Origin: an uncultured bacterium
Lineage (GTDB): Bacteria > Desulfobacterota > BSN033 > UBA1163
Reading direction: 5' to 3'
DNA: 64,000 nt
Assembly (NCBI GenBank): GCA_938002255.1
Contig: CALLAL010000017.1
Location: 1 to 64,000, forward strand
In this document: in pieces, positions 8,880-17,486 of the stretch
Layout: every line of letters begins with the position of its first letter
Position numbering within the stretch: the stretch's first letter is position 1
Position numbers and translations under genes: made by a program
The notes under the pieces: model-generated
What the model saw: the letters and a program-made list of their open reading frames with translations, nothing else
Databases searched by the model: none
What the model was told of the DNA's origin: nothing

Positions 8880-9149
8880 TTAATACAAACTAAAACAGAA
8901 TAGATGGAGGTTATATTAAAAACTACTCGTAAAAAATTTCCATTCGGTAAAAATTATAAATATTAAACAATTTCAATTAGTTGAGTGATAAAAAAATTTA
9001 TTTTAATTGAATAAAAAAATTATACTAAAAATCAGCTTTAACCTAATAGTTAAACCCTTTTAGAGACAAATTTGGGAAAAGGAATTATTTAATAATATCA
9101 AAATCTTTTACCACATATATAACCCTTCAAATTTCAATAAAAATTTTCC
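8880..9149. other. AT-rich intergenic stretch without recognisable gene
   Basis: About 270 bases of strongly AT-rich sequence with no frame showing protein-like composition. It ends at the fhs promoter. AT-rich DNA upstream of a strong promoter could serve as UP element or nucleoid-protein target, but no specific site can be named. Confidence 0.5.
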
Positions 9150-9178
9150 TTGACAAAGTACCACTATTATTTTAGTAT
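9150..9178 (+). promoter_or_regulatory. Strong sigma-70 promoter for fhs
   Basis: Consensus TTGACA (9150-9155), a 17-base spacer and TAGTAT (9173-9178). Expected start is about 9185, leaving a leader of roughly 170 bases before the fhs ATG at 9353. Confidence 0.75.
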
Positions 9179-9190
9179 CCCAAACGACAT

Positions 9191-9206
9191 TGTGATTGTT
9201 GTCACA
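9191..9206. promoter_or_regulatory. CRP/FNR-family operator (TGTGA-N6-TCACA)
   Basis: TGTGATTGTTGTCACA is a perfect match to the two CRP half-sites TGTGA and TCACA with the canonical 6-base centre. It lies about +6 to +22 relative to the predicted fhs start, a position expected for repression of this promoter, or for activation of a second downstream promoter. No CRP/FNR/CooA-family gene is in the window, so the cognate regulator is unknown. Confidence 0.6.
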
Positions 9207-9352
9207 TAATAACTTTATAACTTTATTCCCTTGCAATAGAAATTGATTTTTATTCGAAAGGGGGGATTAAATCCGGATTTATCATTCTTAATTTCGAAAT
9301 CGAAGATTTTAATTTTAAAATCAAAATTTTAATGAAAGGGGGAGTATGAGAA

Positions 9353-11140
9353 ATGCCTTTTACCATTTCACAGAAATATATTGACGCAGATCCAAGAAAA
9401 CTTGCTGATTGGCAGATTGCTGAGATTGCAGAAGAGAACATGCCAACCCCTGAGGAATGGCGTGATAGATTGGGACTCCAGAAGGATGAAATCATCCCTA
9501 TGGGGAAACTTTGCAAACTTGATTTTATGAAGATTATCAATCGGTTAAAAGATAAACCCGATGGAAAATACATTGAGGTAACTGCTATTACGCCAACACC
9601 CCTTGGAGAAGGAAAGTCGACAACCAGCCTTGGATTGATTGAAGGTCTTGGCAAAAGGGGAAAGAATGTTGGGGCTGTTTTACGTCAGCCTTCAGGTGGT
9701 CCGACCATGAACATTAAAGGAACGGCTGCAGGAGGAGGAAAGGCTCTCCTTATTCCCATGACAGAATTCTCTCTCGGTTGCACAGGAGATATTAACGATA
9801 TTATGAACGCCCACAACCTCGCGATGGTCGCCCTTACCTCAAGAATGCAACACGAAAGAAACTATGATGATGCAGAACTCATCAAGAGAGGACTCAGACG
9901 TCTTGATGTCGATCCAACCAATGTAGAGATGGGATGGGTAATTGATTTTTGCGCTCAGTCTTTGCGCAACATCATTATTGGTCTCGGTGGTAAAATGGAT
10001 GGTTATATGATGCAATCTAAGTTTGGGATTGCTGTGAGCTCTGAGTTAATGGCCATACTTGCCATTGTGAGAGACCTGAAAGACCTGCGGGAAAGATTAG
10101 GGAATATAACGGTCGCCTATGATAAAAAAGGGAATCCGATTACTACCTCTGACCTTGAAGTGGCAGGAGCGATGTGTGCCTGGATGCGAAACACGATTAA
10201 TCCCACTCTGATGAGCTCTGTGGAATTTCAACCGATCCTGGTCCACGCCGGACCATTTGCTAACATCGCTGTTGGACAGTCTTCTATCATCGGGGACCGC
10301 ATTGCCTTGAAGATGTTCGATTACAATGTGACCGAGAGCGGTTTTGCCGCGGATATCGGTTTTGAGAAGTTCTGGAACGTGAAATGCCGACTCAGCGGAT
10401 TAACCCCCCATGTTTCTGTCCTCGTCGCAACGGTCAGGGCTCTTAAAATGCATGGAGGTGGCCCTACCGTTGTTCCGGGAAGACCGATCCCGGAAGAATA
10501 TACCAAAGAGAATCTGGGCCTTGTTGAAAAAGGATGTGCCAACATGGTTCACCTCATTGGGGTCATCAAGAAAGCAGGAATCAATCCAGTGGTCTGTGTC
10601 AACGCCTTCCATACGGATACGAAAGATGAAATCGCGATCGTTCGCAAAGCTGCCGAGGCGGCAGGAGCCCGTGTAGCAACCTCAGAACACTGGCTTAAGG
10701 GGGGTGATGGTGCTCTGGAATTGGCCGATGTCGTTATGGATGCTTGCAACGAAAAACAGCAGTTTAAATTCCTCTATCCTCTTGAAACACCTTTGCGGAA
10801 ACGGGTAGAAATCATTGCTAAAGAAGTTTATGGAGCGGATGGCGTTTCCTGGACTCCGGAGGCAGAAGCTAAAGCAAAACGGTTTGAAGCTGATCCAAAA
10901 TATAATGAATATACGACCATGATGGTAAAAACCCATTTGAGCCTCTCCCATGATCCAACCCGAAAAGGAGTCCCCAAGGGATGGGTCTTACCTGTCCGCG
11001 ATATTTTAATCTTCTCAGGAGCAAAGTTCCTCTGTCCCATGGCAGGAACAATTAGCCTGATGCCTGGCACAGCCTCTGATCCAGCCTACCGAAGGGTGGA
11101 TGTAGATGTTGAAACTGGGAAGGTCAAGGGACTGTTTTAA
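9353..11140 (+). CDS. fhs: Formate-tetrahydrofolate ligase
   Basis: 595 residues; ATP-dependent activation of formate to 10-formyl-THF, the second step of the WL methyl branch. The P-loop [17 protein letters not shown] (about residues 78-94) is the family signature, followed by [20 protein letters not shown], the substrate-lid segment, and [18 protein letters not shown]. The protein is slightly longer than the clostridial enzyme (about 557) because of an N-terminal extension (residues 1-40). SD GAAAGGGGGAG precedes the ATG. It has its own promoter and a strong terminator, so it is expressed separately from the folD-acs cluster that follows. Confidence 0.95.
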   Translation: MPFTISQKYIDADPRKLADWQIAEIAEENMPTPEEWRDRLGLQKDEIIPMGKLCKLDFMKIINRLKDKPDGKYIEVTAITPTPLGEGKSTTSLGLIEGLGKRGKNVGAVLRQPSGGPTMNIKGTAAGGGKALLIPMTEFSLGCTGDINDIMNAHNLAMVALTSRMQHERNYDDAELIKRGLRRLDVDPTNVEMGWVIDFCAQSLRNIIIGLGGKMDGYMMQSKFGIAVSSELMAILAIVRDLKDLRERLGNITVAYDKKGNPITTSDLEVAGAMCAWMRNTINPTLMSSVEFQPILVHAGPFANIAVGQSSIIGDRIALKMFDYNVTESGFAADIGFEKFWNVKCRLSGLTPHVSVLVATVRALKMHGGGPTVVPGRPIPEEYTKENLGLVEKGCANMVHLIGVIKKAGINPVVCVNAFHTDTKDEIAIVRKAAEAAGARVATSEHWLKGGDGALELADVVMDACNEKQQFKFLYPLETPLRKRVEIIAKEVYGADGVSWTPEAEAKAKRFEADPKYNEYTTMMVKTHLSLSHDPTRKGVPKGWVLPVRDILIFSGAKFLCPMAGTISLMPGTASDPAYRRVDVDVETGKVKGLF

Positions 11141-11148
11141 ACTTTAAG

Positions 11149-11182
11149 AAAAGGCACGGCTATGCCGTGCCTTTTCTTTTTT
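11149..11182 (+). terminator. Rho-independent terminator of fhs
   Basis: AAAAGGCACGGC and GCCGTGCCTTTT form a perfect stem around a TAT loop, followed by CTTTTTTT. It starts 8 bases after the fhs stop. Confidence 0.9.
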
Positions 11183-11291
11183 TAAAAGTTGCGATTTCGT
11201 TTTGCCAAATGGAGGATGACCAGTTATAAATAAATTGTAAGGATAATGATTCGAAAAAATCTTTGGTTCGATATAGAAAAAAACAGAGATG

Positions 11292-11406
11292 AGGGGAAGA
11301 ATCTCCTCCATACGGCTATGGAAGCTGAATCCCTTTCCAAGCCTCCTGCAATGGAATGAAGGGCTTAATGCACCACGCATAAAACCCTAACGGAAGTACT
11401 TCCCCT
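11292..11406 (+). ncRNA. Candidate structured RNA element upstream of folD
   Basis: AGGGGAAG (11292-11299) can pair with CTTCCCCT (11399-11406), closing a 115-base domain that contains three local hairpins: CCATA-CGGC-TATGG (11308-11321), TTCCA/TGGAA with a 12-base loop (11335-11356), and AGGG/CCCT enclosing ATGC/GCAT (11360-11388). The domain ends 130 bases before the folD ATG and has no protein-like frame. It does not show the conserved cores I know for THF, ZTP (pfl), SAM or cobalamin riboswitches. It could be a leader riboswitch, a small RNA or a mobile repeat. The 11183-11536 gap holds nothing else clear. Confidence 0.4.
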
Positions 11407-11536
11407 AAGCATTTGAAAAATAATAATTATAAATCTATTGAAACAATCCTTCTCATGTCGTTTTAAACATAAAAAGAAAAATCTTTATGATCATCGACAG
11501 ATATCATGAAAGCAATTCATAGAAGGGGGGAGAAAG

Positions 11537-12424
11537 ATGACGGCAAAACTGATCAACGGCAATGAGATTGCGCAGCAAATTCGGGAAGAATTAAAGCAAG
11601 AAGTCATTCAGCTAAAAGAGAAATACAATGTGACTCCAGGGTTGGTCACCATTCTGGTTGGTGAAAACCCGGCATCGGTCAGCTATGTGACAGCCAAACA
11701 GAAAACTTCGAAGGATTTAGGATTCTATTCGGTTCAAGACAACCAACCAGAGAATATCACAGAAGATCAGTTATTAGCCCTAATTGATAAATATAATAAG
11801 GATTTGAAAATTCACGGGATTTTGGTTCAACTCCCACTTCCGAAACATATTAATGAAACAAAAGTCCTCTATGCCATCGATCCGAAAAAGGATGTGGATG
11901 GATTTCACCCCGTTAATGTCGGTAAACTGATGATCGGTGAGGCTGACTATCTGCCCTGCACCCCTGCTGGAATCCAGCAGTTGCTGATTCGATCAGGCAC
12001 CCAGATTGACGGAGCGGAGGTCGTTGTTGTGGGAAGATCGAACATCGTTGGTAAACCGATTGCCAACATCCTCCTCCAGAAACAGAAGGGAGCCAATGCC
12101 ACTGTCACCATCTGCCATACCGGTACTCGTGATATGGCTTTTCATACGAAAAGGGCTGAAATTTTAATCGTAGCGGCGGGGAAACCAAAAGCTATTACTG
12201 CCGACATGGTTAAGGAAGGTGCCGTGGTCATTGATGTAGGCGTCAACAGAATCGGAATGACACCTGATGGAAAAGCAAAACTTTGCGGAGATGTCGATTT
12301 TGATGCGGTTAAGGAAAAAGCAAGCGCTATCACTCCTGTTCCGGGTGGGGTGGGACCCATGACCATTACGATGTTGATGATGAATACGGTCAAAGCAGCC
12401 AAAATTGCTGCAGGAATCAAATAA
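11537..12424 (+). CDS. folD: Methylene-THF dehydrogenase/methenyl-THF cyclohydrolase
   Basis: 295 residues. FolD interconverts 10-formyl-, methenyl- and methylene-THF. Signatures present: GENPASVSYVTAKQKTSKDLG (catalytic Lys in the YVxxKxK motif, about residue 55), GILVQLPLPKHI, and DVDGFHPVNVGKL. The nucleotide region is VVVGRSNIVGKPIANILL, then PVPGGVGPMTITMLMMNT at the C-terminus. SD AGAAGGGGGGAG precedes the ATG. It follows the fhs terminator and a structured leader and starts the acs/cdh gene series on the plus strand. Confidence 0.95.
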   Translation: MTAKLINGNEIAQQIREELKQEVIQLKEKYNVTPGLVTILVGENPASVSYVTAKQKTSKDLGFYSVQDNQPENITEDQLLALIDKYNKDLKIHGILVQLPLPKHINETKVLYAIDPKKDVDGFHPVNVGKLMIGEADYLPCTPAGIQQLLIRSGTQIDGAEVVVVGRSNIVGKPIANILLQKQKGANATVTICHTGTRDMAFHTKRAEILIVAAGKPKAITADMVKEGAVVIDVGVNRIGMTPDGKAKLCGDVDFDAVKEKASAITPVPGGVGPMTITMLMMNTVKAAKIAAGIK

Positions 12425-12481
12425 GGGCGCGGCGGAGATCAAAAAAGAAAAACTCAGGCGGTTCGGCTGATGGGGTAAATC

Positions 12482-13231
12482 ATGAAAATTGCAGTTTCGG
12501 GCAAAGGAGGAACAGGAAAGACAACCATCGCTTCTCTGATTGTCCGCTACCTTCTTAGTAAAAATAGAAAACCTATCCTTGCCGTGGATGCAGACCCCAA
12601 TTCCAATTTTGGCGATGCCCTGGGAGTAAAGGTCGACAGTACGGTGGGAAAGGTCCTGGATGGTTTTTTAAAGGAGAAAGAAAATCTCCCCACAGGGGTC
12701 GTCAAAGAGTCATTGATCGATTACAAACTTGCGGAGATCCTCGTCGAAGAGAAAGGGTTTGATCTTTTGAGTATGGGACAGGGGGAAGGGCCCGGGTGCT
12801 ACTGCTATCCCAACACCGTGATTAGAAACTATATCGAAAAACTCGCTTCGAATTATAAGTATGTCGTCATTGATAATGAGGCGGGGATGGAACACATTTC
12901 GAGGAGAACCAATGGAAGTTTGGACCTCCTGCTGCTTGTTTCTGATCCCTCTTTAAAGGGAGTACGAACGTGTAAAAAGTTGGAAGACCTCGTTAGAGAA
13001 TTAGGACTGAACATTAAAAAGACCTATTTACTCATCAATCGGGTCCCTAAGGAACTTCCTCCTCAGATTACTGATGAGATTGAGCGGTTAAATCTTAATC
13101 TTCTTGAGGTGATTCCAGAAGATCAGCAGGTGGTTGATTGCGAGTTGAGAGGAATTCCGATGCTCAACTTGGAAGATTCGACCCCTGCAGTCATCAAATT
13201 AAATGAAGCGATGGCAAAAGTTATACCCTGA
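12482..13231 (+). CDS. cooC: CooC/AcsF-type nickel-insertion ATPase
   Basis: 249 residues of the MinD/NifH-like P-loop class. GKGGTGKTT (residues 7-15) is the deviant Walker A, DADPNSN the switch region, and GPGCYCYP carries the C-x-C that binds metal at the dimer interface in CooC proteins; DNEAGMEHISR is the Walker B/switch II segment typical of CooC. CooC/AcsF matures the Ni-containing clusters of CODH/ACS. It lies between folD and acsE, in the same direction as the CODH/ACS genes it probably serves. Confidence 0.88.
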   Translation: MKIAVSGKGGTGKTTIASLIVRYLLSKNRKPILAVDADPNSNFGDALGVKVDSTVGKVLDGFLKEKENLPTGVVKESLIDYKLAEILVEEKGFDLLSMGQGEGPGCYCYPNTVIRNYIEKLASNYKYVVIDNEAGMEHISRRTNGSLDLLLLVSDPSLKGVRTCKKLEDLVRELGLNIKKTYLLINRVPKELPPQITDEIERLNLNLLEVIPEDQQVVDCELRGIPMLNLEDSTPAVIKLNEAMAKVIP

Positions 13232-13319
13232 TTATCATTTCCATTGGGTTTGATTGGCAGCACCATAGAAAACGTTTTACAATTATATTTGTGAAATATT
13301 TCGTAAAAGGAGGGGGATC

Positions 13320-14192
13320 ATGATACTGATAGGTGAAAACATCCATATTCTGTCTAAAGTTGTTTCGGAAGCTATTAAGGCAAGAAATGAGAAACCTTTA
13401 CAGGAGCTCGCCGTAAAACAGGCTGAAGCAGGGGCTGATTACATTGATCTCAATATTGGCCCTGCAAGGAAAGATCCTGACGTAATGAAATGGCTGGTGG
13501 AGGTCATTCAGGATGTGGTTAAAAAACCTCTATCCCTCGATACCACCAATCCCGTAGCAATGGAGGCTGGCCTTTCGGTATGCAAAATACCTCCTCTGAT
13601 CAATTCCGCTTCCGGCAAACAGGAAAGTAAAGAAAAAATGCTCCCTCTTGCTCAAAAATATAATTGTGATGTTGTCGTTTCCGTTTTGATCGATGCAGGA
13701 ATTCCATCTGATTCCTCCTCAAGGGCAGAGGCGATTATGGAAACGGTTGCTTATGCCAATGAGATTGGAATTCCCAATGAGAGGATATGGGTAGACCCGA
13801 TCATGATGCCTATCTCCGTGGATCAGCCTCAGGTGGTTGAACTCCTTGAGTTTATGAAAATCCTGCCGGATATCTGCCCGGGAGCAAAATCGACGCTCGG
13901 ACTTTCCAATCTCTCCAACGGAACTCCAGAGCATCTTAGAGGGATTTTAAACCGCACCTTCCTCGTCATGCTTGAAAGATATAACTGTTTTTCAGCTATT
14001 GTAGATAGTTTCGATCAAGAATTGGTCACCCTGATGAGAGGGGGATTACAGGACATTAAGAATTTGATTTATCGAGCGATGGATGAGGAGATCGATCCTT
14101 CTGATCTGCCCAAGAAAGAGGCGGATATTGTAAAGACGGTCAATGTGTTGATGGGAAGAACGCTCTACTCCCATTCATGGCTGGAGACCTGA
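13320..14192 (+). CDS. acsE: Methyl-THF:corrinoid iron-sulphur protein methyltransferase (AcsE-like)
   Basis: 290 residues, the TIM-barrel pterin-binding (dihydropteroate synthase-like) fold. Key segments: IGENIHI at the N-terminus, AGADYIDLNIGPARKDP (pterin-binding Asp/Asn), PLSLDTTNP, PLINSASG, IWVDPIMMP and TLGLSNLSNG. The last, with the conserved Asn, matches the MeTr methyl-THF site. Length agrees with AcsE (about 260-290). SD AAAGGAGGGGG precedes the ATG. It would move the methyl group from methyl-THF to the cobalt of AcsC/AcsD, whose genes follow. Confidence 0.85.
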   Translation: MILIGENIHILSKVVSEAIKARNEKPLQELAVKQAEAGADYIDLNIGPARKDPDVMKWLVEVIQDVVKKPLSLDTTNPVAMEAGLSVCKIPPLINSASGKQESKEKMLPLAQKYNCDVVVSVLIDAGIPSDSSSRAEAIMETVAYANEIGIPNERIWVDPIMMPISVDQPQVVELLEFMKILPDICPGAKSTLGLSNLSNGTPEHLRGILNRTFLVMLERYNCFSAIVDSFDQELVTLMRGGLQDIKNLIYRAMDEEIDPSDLPKKEADIVKTVNVLMGRTLYSHSWLET

Positions 14193-14215
14193 TAGTACGA
14201 CTATCACGAATCATA

Positions 14216-14263
14216 TCGAATGACCGAATATGTGGGATATTCATTGCTATTTGGGTCATTCGA
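14216..14263 (+). other. Intercistronic nested stem-loop upstream of acsD/cdhD
   Basis: TCGAATGACC (14216-14225) pairs perfectly with GGTCATTCGA (14254-14263); inside, GAATAT/ATATTC (14226-14242) forms a second hairpin directly stacked on the first arm. No U-run follows, so it is not a standard terminator. It may be an mRNA-processing or stability element between acsE and cdhD, or an operator. Confidence 0.45.
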
Positions 14264-14281
14264 AAATAAAAGGAGGACATT

Positions 14282-15175
14282 ATGCAAGTCAGCGATTTTT
14301 TTGAGCCCTACAAAGGCGATATCAAAGAGGTCACGATAGGAACACCTGGCAAGTCAATTAAGATAGGAGGAGAAAAGACCCTTCCCCTCCATACCTTCGA
14401 GGGACAGGAAGGGGCACCGGTAAGGTTTGCCCTTGAGGTGTTCGATACTCCTCCTGAGGTCTGGCCAGATCATCTTCGTTCTCCTTATGTGGACGTTCTC
14501 TCCGATCCGATTGCCTGGGCCAATAAATGCATTAAGCAGTATGGTGCGGATCTTGTTTCCCTCTTCCTGTCCAGCCTTGATAGTGATAGTGCGGATGTTT
14601 CTAAAATCGCAGAAAATGTGAAGAAGGTGGCGGACCAGATTCCATCCCCTCTGATTGTTATGGGAGTGGGAGATAAGGATAAAGATGCCAAAGCTCTCGT
14701 GGAGATCGCCAAGGTCTGCAGCGGTAAGAATCTTCTCCTTGGACCATTGGTGAAGGAGAACTATGAAGAGATTGCTAAAGCTGCCATGGAAGGAGGACAT
14801 AGTGTTATTCCTCTGACCCCTCTCGATATCAATCTCTGTAAGGAACTGAATGTCAAACTGACCAAATTTTTCCCAAAAGAGAGAATTGTGATTGATCCGA
14901 TGGCTGCGGCTGTCGGTTATGGCATCGACTATTCCTTCTCGATTATGGAACGGGTTAAGCAGGTGGGCGTCATTCATAACGACGAAATGATGAAGATGCC
15001 GATTGTCGCCAACATTGGAAAAGATTGCTGGAAAACAAAAGAGGCAAAGGAAGACAAGAGCCAGGGTATTCTCTGGGAAGCTATGACAGCGTTTATCCTC
15101 ATCCTCGCGGGTGCAAACATAGTGATCATGCGACACCCCGAGAGTTTAAAACTGATTAAAAAATTAATTGCCTGA
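14282..15175 (+). CDS. acsD: Corrinoid iron-sulphur protein small subunit (CODH/ACS delta)
   Basis: 297 residues, close to bacterial AcsD (about 310) and shorter than methanogen CdhD. Segments PLHTFEGQEG, ALEVFDTPPEVWP, GADLVSLFLSSLDSDSAD, LIVMGVGDKDKDA and ERIVIDPMAAAVGYGIDYS are typical of the AcsD/CdhD TIM barrel. With the large subunit (20011-21381) it forms the corrinoid protein that carries the methyl group to the ACS A-cluster. SD AAAGGAGG precedes ATG 14282. It lies after AcsE and before cdhA. Confidence 0.92.
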   Translation: MQVSDFFEPYKGDIKEVTIGTPGKSIKIGGEKTLPLHTFEGQEGAPVRFALEVFDTPPEVWPDHLRSPYVDVLSDPIAWANKCIKQYGADLVSLFLSSLDSDSADVSKIAENVKKVADQIPSPLIVMGVGDKDKDAKALVEIAKVCSGKNLLLGPLVKENYEEIAKAAMEGGHSVIPLTPLDINLCKELNVKLTKFFPKERIVIDPMAAAVGYGIDYSFSIMERVKQVGVIHNDEMMKMPIVANIGKDCWKTKEAKEDKSQGILWEAMTAFILILAGANIVIMRHPESLKLIKKLIA

Positions 15176-15188
15176 AAGGAGTTCACCC

Positions 15189-17486
15189 ATGAGTAAAGGA
15201 AAAATAAAAGAGCAGGAAATCCTTAAAACCATTCGAGCAGAAGAAAACTGGGAACCCGTAGGCCCCACCCCAATGCCAGAGATATCCGATTTGCGGCGCT
15301 GGGATCGAAGGTTATTAAAAACGTATAAACCTTTTTATGCCCCTTTCTGTGATCTCTGCTGTTTTTGCACTTTTGGAAAGTGTGATCTGACAGGAGACAA
15401 GAAGGGCGCTTGCGGGATTAACATCTCCGGTCAGCAGGGACGATGGGCGTTGATATTTTCTTTAATGGGATGCTCCGCCCATGGGGCTCATGGCCGTCAT
15501 TTAGTGGATTATCTTATCGAAAAATATGGTGAAGATTACAAGATCGACCTCGGTGGGCAGGTGGCAGTCGAAGCCCCTCACATCCGAACGGTAATTGGTC
15601 TTAAGCCCGAGACCCTGGGAGATCTCAGAAAAGCCATTGAATATGTCGAAAGAGGAATCATCAACGGAGTTTCAGCAACCCATATGGGACAGGAAGGAAA
15701 CGATATCGATTTTGAGTCAAAGTCCCTCCATATCGGCATGCTCGACCATGTTGCCATGGAGGTTGCTGACATTGCCCAGACGATTGGTTTCAAATTCCCA
15801 ACCTCTGTCGCTGATACTCCACTGGTGCCCCTTGGATGGGGAGCGGTCGATAAATCAAAACCGGTTGTCACGTGTGTGGGTCATAATGCTGCAGTGGCCA
15901 CGGTCATGATCGACCATCTGATGAAAAATGGAATCTATGACCAGGTGGAAGTCACGGGCATCTGCTGTACCGCTCATGATAATGCCCGGTATTCGGATAA
16001 GACCAAGATCATCGGTCCCCTTTCCAAACAACTCTTCTTCCTCAGGACAGGGATTGCCGATCTTGTGATTACGGATGAACAGTGCGTTCGATGTGATATT
16101 CCGGAACTGGCCAAGGCAGCAGGAAGTGCCTTGATCGCCACTTCAGACAAGATCAGCTACGGGTTGGATGATGTGACTCACAAGGAAGTTGATGAGATCA
16201 TCCGATTGATTGTTGAAGAGAAAAAACAGGTCCTGATTCGCGATGTAGACAAAGCGGGCGAAGTCGCTGCAAAGGTTCTTCCCCTCGTCGCCAAGGGGAG
16301 AACCAAAGAGATCCTTACTAAAGAGAAAGCCCAGGAATTAGCCAACAAATGCACGGCATGCGGAATGTGTGACAGGGTTTGCCCGAATCTTCTTAAGATC
16401 TCAGCTGCTACCTCAGGTGTACGAGATGGAAAATTTGAAAACATGTCTGATCTCTTTGCCAAATGCATCGGTTGTGGAAAGTGCGAGCAGGAATGCCCAA
16501 AAAGCATTCCCATTATTACGCTCATGCAAGCAGCTGCTTCGTGGGATACCTATAATGTAAGGGTTGGAAGAGGTCCCATCCACGATGTCGAGATTCGAAA
16601 GGTTGGAGCACCCATCGTCCTTGGAACCATTCCCGGAATCATTGCGATTGTTGGATGTTCCAACTTTCCAGAGGAAATTGAGGAAGTGGTTGAAATTGCT
16701 GAAGAGTTTGCTAAACGGAAATATATTGTCGTCCTCTCTGGCTGTGCGGCCATGGCGGCAGGCTATAAAAAGGATGCAGAGGGAAAGACGATCTACGAAA
16801 AGTTTAAGCCTGAATTTGATGCCGGTGGCGTTCTCAACGTTGGAAGTTGTGTGGCCAATGCTCATATCACTGGTGCCGCCATGAAGGTCGCTAACATCTT
16901 TGCCAAGTTACCCCTTCGTGCAAACTACGAAGTCATTGCGGACTATATTCTGAACCGGGTCGGAGCGGTCGGTCTTGCCTGGGGCGCTTACTCACAAAAG
17001 GCCTTCTCCATCGGAACAGGATGTAACCGCCTTGGCATTCCAGTGGTCCTCGGTCCTCATTCCGCAAAATATCGAAGGCTCTACCTCTCGAGAAAAGAAG
17101 AGGATGATTGGACCGTCATGGATGGAAGAAAGAAAGAATTGATCAATACAGAAGAACCCTCCCCTGAACATCTCTCCACGGTCGTCGAAAGCAAGGAGAG
17201 GGCGATTATCACCCTGGCTAAACTCTGCATCCGGAAGAACGATACCCCTCAGGGAAGACAGCTTAAATTGAACCATTACATCTCTCTTTACAAACAGTAC
17301 ATGGGAACACTTCCGGACGACCTGCAGAACTTTGTAAGAAATGACAAGGACATCCCTATCGTTTATAAGAAAGAAGTGACCGAATACCTGAAGAGTGTCG
17401 GGTGGAAGCCAAAGCCACTCTTAACGCTACCCACCCTGATCGGTACTTACGAAAGCAATATCCCGATAGAGGCGGTTGTGAAATGA
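15189..17486 (+). CDS. cdhA: CO dehydrogenase/acetyl-CoA decarbonylase alpha subunit, archaeal CdhA type
   Basis: 765 residues, the size of methanogen CdhA and larger than bacterial CooS/AcsA (about 640). The N-terminus contains the cysteine-rich CDLCCFCTFGKCDLTG segment for the B/D clusters, and CSAHGAHGRHL. VTCVGHNAAV and EVTGICCTAHD are C-cluster-region motifs. Two inserted ferredoxin motifs, CTACGMCDRVCP (C388-C398) and CIGCGKCEQECP (C426-C436), are the E/F clusters found in CdhA and not in AcsA. VGCSNFPEE, VLSGCAAMA and LNVGSCVANAH give the remaining Ni,Fe ligands. Oxidises or produces CO for ACS. ATG 15189 has SD GAAAGGAG. It overlaps the next gene by 4 bases. Confidence 0.93.
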   Translation: MSKGKIKEQEILKTIRAEENWEPVGPTPMPEISDLRRWDRRLLKTYKPFYAPFCDLCCFCTFGKCDLTGDKKGACGINISGQQGRWALIFSLMGCSAHGAHGRHLVDYLIEKYGEDYKIDLGGQVAVEAPHIRTVIGLKPETLGDLRKAIEYVERGIINGVSATHMGQEGNDIDFESKSLHIGMLDHVAMEVADIAQTIGFKFPTSVADTPLVPLGWGAVDKSKPVVTCVGHNAAVATVMIDHLMKNGIYDQVEVTGICCTAHDNARYSDKTKIIGPLSKQLFFLRTGIADLVITDEQCVRCDIPELAKAAGSALIATSDKISYGLDDVTHKEVDEIIRLIVEEKKQVLIRDVDKAGEVAAKVLPLVAKGRTKEILTKEKAQELANKCTACGMCDRVCPNLLKISAATSGVRDGKFENMSDLFAKCIGCGKCEQECPKSIPIITLMQAAASWDTYNVRVGRGPIHDVEIRKVGAPIVLGTIPGIIAIVGCSNFPEEIEEVVEIAEEFAKRKYIVVLSGCAAMAAGYKKDAEGKTIYEKFKPEFDAGGVLNVGSCVANAHITGAAMKVANIFAKLPLRANYEVIADYILNRVGAVGLAWGAYSQKAFSIGTGCNRLGIPVVLGPHSAKYRRLYLSRKEEDDWTVMDGRKKELINTEEPSPEHLSTVVESKERAIITLAKLCIRKNDTPQGRQLKLNHYISLYKQYMGTLPDDLQNFVRNDKDIPIVYKKEVTEYLKSVGWKPKPLLTLPTLIGTYESNIPIEAVVK

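Noticed and set aside
11144-11380. Minus-strand open frame in the fhs-folD gap
   Set aside because: Composition is not protein-like and it runs through the fhs terminator and the folded RNA domain.
11292-11406. ZTP (pfl) or THF riboswitch upstream of folD
   Set aside because: The conserved core sequences that I know for these classes are not present; only a new structure could be proposed.
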